From Pohlia nutans (lineage: Eukaryota; Streptophyta; Bryopsida; Bryales; Mniaceae), in contig CM040106.1 of NCBI GenBank assembly GCA_022496805.1, positions 9,610,001 to 9,674,000 of the forward strand: a stretch of DNA of 64,000 bases, given 5' to 3'. Position numbers and translations under genes: made by a program. Shown here piece by piece: positions 45,318-54,730 of the stretch (position 1 is its first letter; each line of letters opens with the position of its first letter). The notes under the pieces were generated by a model, which was given only the letters and a program-made list of their open reading frames with translations, was not told the origin of the DNA and made no database searches.

Positions 45318-48300
45318 ATGTTTAATTGTTCTTCATGTTCAGAAATGGCTCCAAAAACTCATAATGAATGGGTGAAGCACGGATGGTGGATTTCAGCAGA
45401 AGAGTCGGAACAACCAATGCTATGGATCACGGAGCATGCAGTAATCGAAGGGAGACATTGGTGTGCGTTGGCAAAGAAGTTTGGGCATATCCTAAACATC
45501 AGCCCTGCAACCAATGAGTATGTGTTGTTCTCTGTGCCGTCACCGGATAGCGATTTGGTAAAATACAGAGTGCAAAGGAAATTATTGATGGCACCTATAC
45601 CCCAAGTTTGTTTTGATGTAGACCCGCCATTGAGGGTTTTGCGACCGCTTAAAGAACTATGGACATCGATGCCAATTGAGTTGAAGTCAGTACGGGAAGA
45701 AGCTGTGAAGAAGTTTTTGAACCTTACACCTCAAGATGTATTACGAGCTCGACGGCAGTTTATGGAACACACTGCATATGACAATTTACGTAATGCTCAA
45801 CCTAGGAGAGGCACTCTACCAGCTACCCCTTGTGCACCGGAGGAAACTGATCCTGTGTATGGGGTATTTGCTAGGGCAGTTAATATCAATTGGGTACGTG
45901 TTGCGGAACGAAATAGAAGAATTCGATCACCAGAAAGGGTGGAGACAGAAGATACTAACTCTCCTTCCAGTTCAGCACCGCGAAGAGTTAGACCAAGGAC
46001 TGATGGGATACCACAAGCTGGCACTTCTGAGCATCATGCAGCTGTCAATGTTGGAGGAGATGAAGGTCAATTACATGGATCAAACATCTTTATAGCTGAA
46101 GAACAGAACATTGCTACATCTACCAGTGAAGTCCTAAGAAGTATGGCAATGCACACTCGACAACAATCGGAGGCAATAATAGGATCCACTCAACATATGT
46201 ATGTATCAGAGGATTTGACATCTAATGTTCATGTTGCACCATCTACAATTCAGAGGAATGAACTTCAAGGACGCACACCAGTGGCTCCTTTTACTAGGGC
46301 AAACATGCGAGATGAAGGTCTACGCACTCGTGCTAGAGGTGTACGCACTCGTGCTAGAGGTGTACGCACTCGTACTAGAGGTGTACGCACTCCGAGTGCT
46401 AGACGTGCACGCATAAACGACGATGAATTGGAGCAAGGTATCAATTATGATGAAAGAGAAGATATAGACGAACCGTCAAATGATGAAGGTTGTCCCCAAG
46501 TTCAACGCCCCAAAGTTTCAAAAGGTCCAATGGTGACTTTTCCATCCGATGACAATATCCGCGCTGGGTATTTATGGTGGATGGAAGCTATTTTCCATGT
46601 TCCAATTGATCACATTCGAAATGTGGAGAATGTAGAGACTAACCATCGTTGTTTGACAGAGAAACGAGTGAGGGAAATGTACCAACGAATCAGAGGGAAG
46701 GACGAAGCTCTTATTTCACATTTGACACTACGACCCATTGCATACTTGGTCGAAGTAATTGACTCAAACGGGGAAATGCATAAAAAAGAGATTCCATTTG
46801 CAACACAGAATGCAACGAATGTATTTGATGCAGTGTGGGAGCAACAGCAGACAAGTGATCTAGGGATGATGAACATGAATAGAATTTCGTGGTTGGAAAA
46901 CAGAGTTATATGGGAACCAATTGATGGGCAACATATCGTAGCAGCATGTAAACAAGCGCAACTAGAGCATGCTATGGGTTTAATGTCGGACAACGAATTC
47001 GACACAAAATATGCTACCAGAAAGGCTCGCTTTATGGTGTTTGACAATCCGAGATTTTACATTGAAGCATCAGTGCGAATCAATGCAAAAGAATTTGAAC
47101 GAAAATTCTATACAACAATGTACGAAGATCTAGTGAAATTGCGGGCTATATGGAATGCATGTGGAAAACCAAATGCAGATATACGGACAGATGATGTAAA
47201 TAGGGTAAAAGCAATCACAATGGCAGCAAGTGCACTTCATTGGACGGTGCCTTTGAGTGGAAAATCAACAACACTTGGAAGTTTAGCAAAGCGAATGTTA
47301 GAATATACGCGACACGTATGGCAAGAAAATGAGGATCGGTATGCTGCAACATTGCAGGTATGCAAGGACCATGAAGAAGGCATACTTTGGTATAGCGAAG
47401 ATGATGAAAAGAAATGGAAAGAGTACGCAAAAAAACACTCTTTAGATCCCAATGTAGATGTACGAGTGGATCGTAGGAGAATGGAGCGTCTATGGCTGAG
47501 ACCACTATCAAGAGTACCAAAACAACAGTACTTTCGGTTAGCTCAAGAGTTGGCAGCTAAACCCATTGTGGACGGTAGACGACAGTCTCAAAAGTATTAT
47601 TTCAATAGTGCTACAAGCACAACTCCACCAAAGCGTACTCTAGCTTGGGTAGTAGATCGAATTCAACGACGAGAAGCAGTACGGAATGCGATCCGTTGGC
47701 TGATGGTGCAGTCTCAGAAAGAGCCTCCCGGTTCTTTGTCAGAGTTCTTTACCATAGATGTGGAAAGATTTGGCAGAGAAGGGGCACGACAATTTCAAGT
47801 GTTAGGGGAAGCTATTGACAAGTCCATGAAGAAGGCATGGGCTACTCCGAGTGTGAGGTCTCTCTCGGGGTTACAAAAGTTAGAGGTTCTTATACCTCCA
47901 TTTATAAGGCAACACTATGTTGACATTGTAGCAGGAGGACGAGGGTACGAAGGATATCGCCGTGATGTTGCTCACACTGCACAACTACGATGGGATTGGC
48001 AAGTCACCATTCCTTGTACGACAGGGGGGGACGATGCAAATCGAATTCCAATTCGATGCAGAGGGGGGTTCTTTGAAAAGGAATGCGTAGAATTAGGAGA
48101 GCCTTGTTTGTGGATATTTGATTGCAGACGAAACGCCATAGCGAGTGATGAAGCAGTTTGGAGTGAAGAGGAATATAAAACAGTAATACGACAATTGCAA
48201 AGGTGGATGATTAATATTACACGTTGGAATGCAGTGTTCTTGCTTCCTGCGGGAACATATTTTGAGCAGGGAATGAGAGATTTAATTGCAATGTCTCCTG

Positions 48301-49814
48301 AATGCACTTGGCTACGAGGCGTGTGGATGTTCCAACCGCAAACAGTGCCGACCTACGTGCACGACCTCAAACACGGTGGACAAGTAGAACGTGGTGTGCA
48401 AGTCCTGGGAGATGTGGCTATCATAATGCATCACCCACATGAATCGCGAGTATCACAAAATGTACGTCGAGGTATGAACAAACTACCTGTGGTTTTTGAA
48501 GATAAGTGGACAGACGGTAGAATGCCCCGAGCGGAGGACCGGTTAGAGAGAAGTCCTACGGAGTTGCATCGATTGGTCCTTGCGTATTTGCCAGAGAAGT
48601 GGGGACTTGTTGCAGTAGGCATCACGACATCCATTGCAGACATAGTACATAATGGATTTGTGGGTAGTCAAGTTATTGTCCTTGACGGTTCTTCCACGCG
48701 GACACGGTTCTTGCATAGTACATTGCAGACTATGTTTGGCAATCAAATGCAAATGACAACAACAACAACAACAACAACAGTGGTTTCTGAAGGTGTAGTT
48801 CAAGAAGATGTCAATCCAAATTCAGACATTGATCCAGATGAAGAAGATGTTGGTTTAGAAGATGTTGGTCCAGAATATGTTGTTCCGATGGTAGGAAGGA
48901 GACGGTCTACAACACAAGTAGTACACTCCAGCGCTGATGAATCCTCCGACAAAGATGGCTCAGATGGAAACGATGACGATGTTGATACTATCGGGTCAGC
49001 AGGAGAAGATTTGCATTCTGAAGATACAATGGAACGAGGTGAACATGGAAAAAGACAAAACTCAGAGGAAGATTCAGAGGATGTAATATATGGCACAAAC
49101 AGGGACTTGCGAGAAGACTCATCAGAGGAACATGAGTCATCTGCTTCATATAATACTGTTGACAAACAACGTACCAACTTTTATCAAACAGGAGAAGAAG
49201 GTCCTTCTGAAGTGCAACAAAACAATATGGATCCTGCACTAGACGTAGAGGCACTTGTGGGAGGAGTGGGAGAAAAGAACATTGAAGATACAATGGAGCA
49301 ACCCAAAGAAGCAAATGACATTTCACCAAACACCAGCGAGGCTCAACCGGTTAATGATGAAGGAGAAGCAACAGAGCAAATGTTGGAAGAACCGTGTACC
49401 AAACGTGTAACAAGTGCGTCGCAAACAACTGCATTGGCCTCAGAATTGCTACATACACCAGAAGTAGCAGTGGAGAAGGACACTCCATCGTTATCATTTG
49501 GATGGGCCCTGCAAGAACGCAATATGATTGAAGGAGAAGATGGAGTGTTCTATGATACTGATGGTGTGAGATACCATCGGATTGGAGAGATGGGACACTA
49601 CAAGTATGAAGAGATCAACTCCGTTTTTGAAGGCGATCCTTCACAAATGACGGATGCCATAGTTACAAGTGCATTAGAGCATAGTGATCTTGGAACCCCT
49701 TCAAAAACTCGGACACAACTTGAGCAACATCAATTGGAGAATGAAGAAGGACAGGAGGTTGGGATTCAATCCTCCACTGTGATTCTAGAAACTCCTCAGA
49801 CTACTCAAAATTAG
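45318..49814 (+). CDS. 1498-codon intact ORF; ParB-like segment and possible methyltransferase-like segment; accessory gene of the giant element
   Basis: The product cannot be named with certainty. The real start may be Met10 (45345), because TTCATGTTCAG just before it looks like a splice acceptor. Residues 20-180 look globular. Residues 205-240 are basic and Ser/Pro-rich. At 335-358 three and a half Arg-rich 7-residue repeats (RTRARGV) may bind nucleic acid or act as a nuclear signal. Residues 425-545 carry NHRCLTEKRVREMYQRI ... LRPIAYLVEV ... WEPIDGQHIVAA (about 532), an order like ParB/sulfiredoxin domains, where a G-x-H/R motif follows a PI-x-V strand. Residues 930-1125 contain CLWIFDCRRN, AVFLLPAG, SPTELHRLVLAYLPEKWGLVAVG and VIVLDGSST, faintly like N6/N4 DNA methyltransferases but without a clear DPPY/DPPW. 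The last 350 residues are acidic and disordered, and an (ACA)n run encodes poly-Thr near 1150. It lies about 1.2 kb inside the right terminal repeat and points outward. Confidence 0.7.
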   Translation: MFNCSSCSEMAPKTHNEWVKHGWWISAEESEQPMLWITEHAVIEGRHWCALAKKFGHILNISPATNEYVLFSVPSPDSDLVKYRVQRKLLMAPIPQVCFDVDPPLRVLRPLKELWTSMPIELKSVREEAVKKFLNLTPQDVLRARRQFMEHTAYDNLRNAQPRRGTLPATPCAPEETDPVYGVFARAVNINWVRVAERNRRIRSPERVETEDTNSPSSSAPRRVRPRTDGIPQAGTSEHHAAVNVGGDEGQLHGSNIFIAEEQNIATSTSEVLRSMAMHTRQQSEAIIGSTQHMYVSEDLTSNVHVAPSTIQRNELQGRTPVAPFTRANMRDEGLRTRARGVRTRARGVRTRTRGVRTPSARRARINDDELEQGINYDEREDIDEPSNDEGCPQVQRPKVSKGPMVTFPSDDNIRAGYLWWMEAIFHVPIDHIRNVENVETNHRCLTEKRVREMYQRIRGKDEALISHLTLRPIAYLVEVIDSNGEMHKKEIPFATQNATNVFDAVWEQQQTSDLGMMNMNRISWLENRVIWEPIDGQHIVAACKQAQLEHAMGLMSDNEFDTKYATRKARFMVFDNPRFYIEASVRINAKEFERKFYTTMYEDLVKLRAIWNACGKPNADIRTDDVNRVKAITMAASALHWTVPLSGKSTTLGSLAKRMLEYTRHVWQENEDRYAATLQVCKDHEEGILWYSEDDEKKWKEYAKKHSLDPNVDVRVDRRRMERLWLRPLSRVPKQQYFRLAQELAAKPIVDGRRQSQKYYFNSATSTTPPKRTLAWVVDRIQRREAVRNAIRWLMVQSQKEPPGSLSEFFTIDVERFGREGARQFQVLGEAIDKSMKKAWATPSVRSLSGLQKLEVLIPPFIRQHYVDIVAGGRGYEGYRRDVAHTAQLRWDWQVTIPCTTGGDDANRIPIRCRGGFFEKECVELGEPCLWIFDCRRNAIASDEAVWSEEEYKTVIRQLQRWMINITRWNAVFLLPAGTYFEQGMRDLIAMSPECTWLRGVWMFQPQTVPTYVHDLKHGGQVERGVQVLGDVAIIMHHPHESRVSQNVRRGMNKLPVVFEDKWTDGRMPRAEDRLERSPTELHRLVLAYLPEKWGLVAVGITTSIADIVHNGFVGSQVIVLDGSSTRTRFLHSTLQTMFGNQMQMTTTTTTTTVVSEGVVQEDVNPNSDIDPDEEDVGLEDVGPEYVVPMVGRRRSTTQVVHSSADESSDKDGSDGNDDDVDTIGSAGEDLHSEDTMERGEHGKRQNSEEDSEDVIYGTNRDLREDSSEEHESSASYNTVDKQRTNFYQTGEEGPSEVQQNNMDPALDVEALVGGVGEKNIEDTMEQPKEANDISPNTSEAQPVNDEGEATEQMLEEPCTKRVTSASQTTALASELLHTPEVAVEKDTPSLSFGWALQERNMIEGEDGVFYDTDGVRYHRIGEMGHYKYEEINSVFEGDPSQMTDAIVTSALEHSDLGTPSKTRTQLEQHQLENEEGQEVGIQSSTVILETPQTTQN
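46317..46393 (+). repeat. in-frame 21-bp repeat encoding RTRARGV
   Basis: CGCACTCGTGCTAGAGGTGTA repeats about 3.5 times inside the long ORF and keeps the frame. It adds Arg-rich heptads. Confidence 0.9.
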
Positions 49815-49963
49815 ACTACGTAGGACCAAATATATATCTTTTATATATATGGTATTTTCATGACTTTCAAATTTATGTACAAGGGTGTAATATAATGTTT
49901 TGTATTGGTGATTTTCCGAATTGTAATATCACGATACTACACGTATTATTTGTTGCTTCATGA

Positions 49964-50540
49964 TTAACCCCCAATTGCCCAACCATGCATATTTTGCATG
50001 ATGTACAGATTTCATCCGTAGTTTCTCATCCGTCATGCACTTTTTGTAGTGTGATTTTTTTACTGAATTTTTTATGGGAAGTTAGTTTCATGTTTGTGTG
50101 ATCCGATCGAAAAGCAAACAGTTTTTGAAAAATGTATGCCTCATTTTGTGTTGCAGTGTTTCACCCAAAATTTTGAAGATTTTAGTCTAAAAGTGTTTTT
50201 GAAGAAAAAAACTCATAAAATTAAACCTCCGAAAAATCTCCAAAAATCACTACACCTAGAGTACTACATTATAAGCCATCACAACAAATTTCATCCCCAT
50301 ATTGTAAATATCTTATTTGTAATCGAATTACAGAATAATTTTTTATTTTATGTTTCAAAATTTATAGAAAAGTATTAGTGATAGCAATCAGAGATCTAAC
50401 CGTATAGATTGGATCTAAAATTCAAGATGTATAACTTTTATTCATACATCAAATTTTAAATATTCATGTTAGTTGCATTTTATAATGCTTCTTTGCAAAA
50501 CTGCCCAAATTGGACAGAGGTGAGGATGTTTAGGGGTTAA
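49964..50540 (+). mobile_element. TTAA-ended repeat (family 1), best-preserved copy, 577 bp
   Basis: It begins TTAACCCCCAATTGCCCAAC and ends GATGTTTAGGGGTTAA, with TTAA on both sides. It is used here as the reference for the family (other copies at 579, 4317, 32637, 35894 and 42590). It has no coding capacity, so it is non-autonomous. The ends fit piggyBac. Confidence 0.8.
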
Positions 50541-51026
50541 GTTTTTGTAACTTATGTGTGTCTGTATTATCAAATGAATTATGTACATGAAAGTCCATGC
50601 AATTGAGAACCTCAAAATTTTTGGGGGGTTAAATATTCTACAATGGCCAGTTTTGCCTCCAACCAATTAAATCCAACAATGCACTTGCTCAAGTGCATAA
50701 ATTGCTAATACGGTGTTTAAAGAGTTCATCAGTGCTTTTTTTAAAGAATCTTTGTCAAAACAATTGATCAAAATATATAAATTACTAAAAAGGATTATAG
50801 TCCAATGCTCTATACTTCTAGATGTATCATATTTCAAAAATCTAAAAGATTTTGTGAATATCATAAGTATCAAAAGGACAATTATGCCTCTGTCATCAGT
50901 TCTTAATAGTCTTTGATTAAGGACTATTTTGAATGAATTAATGACTATTTTGGATGAATTATCCAACATTTTGGATAGAGTATGCCATTAAGGACTCCGT
51001 TAAGGACTCCCTAAGTGTGTACATTT

Positions 51027-51051
51027 GGCTCGTTTTACCTCATTTGGACCC
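51027..51051. repeat. right terminal inverted repeat of the giant element (outer block)
   Basis: Read inward from 51051 it is GGGTCCAAATGAGGTAAAAC then GAGCC, matching the left end at 28434 at 23 of 25 positions. Confidence 0.65.
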
Positions 51052-54000
51052 AATGGCGAAAAATTCCTGCTTTCTTTTCTCCTTCGTCTCTCCACCTTGT
51101 GAAATCGGAGTTTACAAGGAAAGTATTGAGAAAAAGGGGCTGTCTATGTCTCTCCTCTAGTACCATAGGGACAACCTTTCTAATGCCTAGTCAAACTTCC
51201 GTCCAGGCAGACCAAATCCCTTTACAGAGTGGGCTCCCCTGATTACTGATATTGGTGGCCGAAAAGAGCCATTCCGAGTCTGGTTGCCAATCGCCCTGAA
51301 ACTTGTACTGTAGCTGTCTGACTCTGTGGCGTACCAAAACCTTCCAGGACTTCGGGCCTGGGGCTAATCCCCTAGTTATCATTTTTGCTAGGAGGGCAGA
51401 TGCTTGTGCATATGGATCGAATATCTTGATCTTTCCATTAACTGTCGGTAAGATTGCTGAATCCCAACGAACCCTCGCTCTAGAGCTCTTCCCTGCATCA
51501 CCTCCCCATAAAAAATTCCTCACTATTGCTCGGGCCTTGTGTGGAATACTCCTCGATAAGTCTGCTCCACTCGCAATGTACCAGACTGAGGCCAAAATGA
51601 CTTGATTAGAAACTAGAATTCTGGCTACCATAGATAGCTTCTTGTTGTTCCAAATTGCTAGTTTCCCCCTACTCTGTTGTAAGACCTTGGCATTTTTCTC
51701 TTGCTGCGTCATATTGAACCCTATCAGGAAGCCAAGGTTTATTGTAGTGGCCCCTTCTTGAAGCCATTTAAGGCCTCTATTCTCTCCAAAGGACCAGTCC
51801 CTAGGGCTCGACGAACACCAGATGGCTACACTTTTGTGTATATTCATCTTAGCTCCGCTGCCTGCACAAAAGAAGTCGAGGACCTTAAGAGTTCTTTCCA
51901 GATTCTCTTTTGTGCCCTTTAAGAAAATCGTAGAGTTGTCTGCAAAAAAAGACTCCCTCAGAATAGATTAGTCGGGAAGAGTGAGGCGCTCTATTCCAAA
52001 AAGTGGGTCACAGAGCATGTAACACAATGCATCTTGAACGAATAGGTAAAGGTAGGGAGCCATGGGGCATCCCTGCCTTACTCCACGTTCTATCTCGAAG
52101 TCCTCAGTTTGGTGACCGTTTACCAAAACCGATGTCTTAGCCCCCTCGTAGAAGACAGCAGTCCGGGCGATCCACTCTTCATTGAAACTCATCTACTTCA
52201 TTGCAGACTTGAAAAAAGTCCAGTTGATACGATCATAAGCCTTTTGAAAGTCGACCATTAGAATGACTAAATCTTGGTGCGACTCTTTTGCCCACTCCAT
52301 GGCTTCATAAGCCAAAAACACATTGTCAAGTATATAGCGGTCTTTGACAAAGCCTGTCTGGGAAGCTTTTATCCAGAGCGGCAAGTTTCCTTGCATCCTG
52401 TTTGCTAATACTTTGGCCAGTAGCTTGTACATGCTAGGAAAAACTGAAATTCGCCTGTAGTTCGCTAGAGACGTTTTGGTACCTCTCTTGGGGATTAAGG
52501 ATTGGAGTCCTTCGTTAAGGTGAGGGTGGAGTTGCCTCTTCTGCAAGGCCTCTTCGAGTTGCTGCTGAACTAACGTCCTTATTTCTGGCCACAGAGCTTT
52601 AAAAGCCTTTGTGGGGACTCCATTGACCCCTGCCACCTACTCTGTTGGCAACTGCTTCAAAGCTTCCTCAAATTCCATCTGTGTGAAAGGCTATAGAAGC
52701 TCTTCGTTTTGTGACTAAGTGACTGATCTAGGGATATTTCTGATGCAGATCTCCCTGTCCCAGGCATTTATCTCCGTCAATGGGTTGAAGCGATAGAGGT
52801 CCTTGTAGTACTGGAAAACTTGCGTAGAGATTTCTTCTTGTGTCTTCAGAAGCCGTCCTCCATCCTGTAGTTCTCTGATCGCTGTTTTGGGTCGAAGAAT
52901 TTTGTGGCACTGGAAAAATTCTTTCAAACATTTTTCTCCCCACCAAGCCCAAGTGGCGCCTGCCTTATTCTTCTGCCTCTCTAATCTATCCATACGTACT
53001 TCCTCGAGATCGTGCTGTGCTAGATTAAGACGTTCCCAAGCCTCCAAATCGTTCCAGTCACAAGCTAAGCACGCTTCTCCCTCTTTAACCTCTTGGAAGT
53101 GGGCCTTATAGACCTCCCTGCCCGCCTTTTTCTCAGCCCTCGAGATTTTCACATTCTCTTGCATCAGAGCTTGTAAAGCTTAGACCGTCTATTCTCCCTT
53201 GGAGTTATCTGAGTGCATCTGTGTAGCACCTTCCCAAGCCTGCAGTAGAGCTACCTTGGTGTCCTCCTTCTTGAGCAGCTTGATATTGAAGTGAGCCGGG
53301 CCTAGGGGCGGACGCACCTGGCCAAAATTGACTTGCAAAAAAACCGCTGCGTGATCTGATAGGTGAGGCATATGTGGCCAGATTCCCAACCTGTCTCCAA
53401 ACTCTTGTAGAGTTGAGTTCACATAGAAAGGATCTAAACGAGACCATTTCTGTGTGGGATGTTGTTTGGCCCAAGTGTGTCTCTTGTTTCCCACCTTTCT
53501 AAAATCATCCAGATAGTACGTATTGCTGACTCCCAACGATAGAGCGAATGCGTTCCAGGCAGATTGCTCCCTTCGCCCCATAGCATTATCTAAGTAGTCT
53601 ACGCTCCTATCCTCTTCGTTCTCCTTTATATTGAAGTCTCCTGCGATTATCCAGTTAGCTTCTGGAAAGTTGTAGTGTCTCAACTTAGTCCAAAGCTGCG
53701 CCCTCGCTCCCGTATGGTTATGTGCGTAGACATCAAGGATGCCGATTCTGAGACGATTAGATTCTAATGTAACGTATTGCACCCTGCCTTCAATAATAAC
53801 TCCGGAATCAACTACCAAAGGAACGATTTGTCTTCCCAGAATTATCCCTGTTCCGGCTTTAAAACGTGCACCCTCCGCAGAGTAAAGTGCATTATTCCAG
53901 AGTGAGGTACCCCCTCTAAAATCAAGATGATGTGTATTTTTCATACAATCCTCCAAGCTGAAATGGTGTTCCAGTATTAGAACAACCGTCCGTTGCGGAA

Positions 54001-54712
54001 TTGTCTTCGCTAAGAAAGTTTTGAATTCCTTTCTTTTTTGCACCCCATAGATCCTCTGTCCTAGACTTCGTATGTTCTGGGATGCGTGCGTAAGGCTTTG
54101 TAACGTTATGAGCTTGACTTCGAGGCCTCCTCCATCTGGAACTGGCCGTGGGCCTTTGTCCTCTTATGGGGAGGTGGAGGAGGAGAGGACTCCTTAGAGA
54201 AGATTGAATCACCCACAATCTGTCTCAGGGTCGTTTCTGTGATGTGGGCCATCTGCTGGATGCGCCCTAGTTCTGGAGTAACTGTCAATACTGAGGTGAA
54301 TTGTTCTTCAAGCTTAACCCACGTGAAACCATCTGGTTTCGTCAAGGGGACATTCCTCGGAACTATTGGGATAAACGCCAATAGGACACAGTGTGCAGTA
54401 TCAGGGTTCGAGGTGACCTATTGAAAAAGCCACACTGCGTGGTTCCAGTGTTTCAGGGGCTTGATTTTGTTATTAGTATTAACTATCAACCAACAAAGAG
54501 TCATTGCTGCCTCATTCGTGATGTGAGCTCTGGTAGTGTAGTGGTCCCAGTCATGCTTGTCTTTTAAGACTCGGATCTGTTTGAAGACTGCTGCGGAGTT
54601 GGAGGATTCTTCTTTGGGTCCCTTTTTTTGGAGAATCCAGAAATTGTTGTCCTTAGAAGTCTTATCAGTCTTTGCTTTGGAAGTCGTGAGAATAGGGAAG
54701 ACTCTGCAGCGG
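51052..54712 (-). pseudogene. LINE ORF1 remnant and ORF2 endonuclease/reverse transcriptase half
   Basis: This is the 5' part of an L1-like LINE. Near 54.1-54.7 kb (minus) frames give WILQKKGP and DWDHYTTRAHITNEAA, then LLAFIPIVPRNVPLTKPDGF, an ORF1-like N-terminus. From 54043 a single frame runs to 51191, interrupted only by stop codons. It carries the APE-type endonuclease (AGDFNIKENEEDRS, LDPFYVN, LSDHAAVF) and the reverse transcriptase (GVNGVPTKAFK, LIPKRGTKTSLANYRRIS, QTGFVKDRYILDNV, MVDFQKAYDRINW, ERGVRQGCPMAPYL). At the catalytic box it reads FADN instead of F/YADD. It continues to EKKAGIFRHW at 51052, where the giant element begins. Confidence 0.85.
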
Positions 54713-54730
54713 TAGAATCAAACATGAGCT
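54713..54730. repeat. 18-bp target-site duplication of the split LINE (right)
   Basis: TAGAATCAAACATGAGCT matches 26339-26356 perfectly and abuts the LINE 5' end. Confidence 0.75.

Larger units (their letters stand above)
28434..51051. mobile_element. ~22.6-kb composite TIR element with DUF7869-type transposase and a 1498-codon accessory ORF
   Basis: The left terminal repeat is GGGTCCAAACGAGGTAAAAC at 28434. The right end read inward from 51051 is GGGTCCAAATGAGGTAAAAC; 23 of 25 positions match. A second block, AACACYGTATTAGCAATTYA, follows at 28465 on the left and at the mirrored position ending 50717 on the right, where about 290 bp extra separate the two blocks. The element interrupts LINE ORF2, whose halves lie outside. 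Two genes point outward: a transposase (minus, 28889-32101) and a long intact ORF (plus, 45318-49814). The middle 13 kb holds secondary insertions. I could not settle the target-site duplication. Confidence 0.65.
49815..51051. other. right terminal region of the giant element
   Basis: There is no gene here. It holds a short AT-rich 3' flank of the long ORF, a TTAA-ended repeat (49964-50540), the inner terminal-repeat block ending at about 50717, about 290 bp extra sequence with a GGACTCC-GTTAAGGACTCC duplication, and the outer terminal-repeat block 51027-51051. Confidence 0.55.

Noticed and set aside
50667..50969. 100-codon minus-strand frame near the right end of the giant element
   Set aside because: It is AT-rich and crosses the terminal-repeat block. 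It shows no domain and is likely chance.
54520..54590. tRNA-like GGTAGTGTAGTGGTC word
   Set aside because: No cloverleaf or T-loop follows, and it lies in the LINE ORF1 coding remnant.
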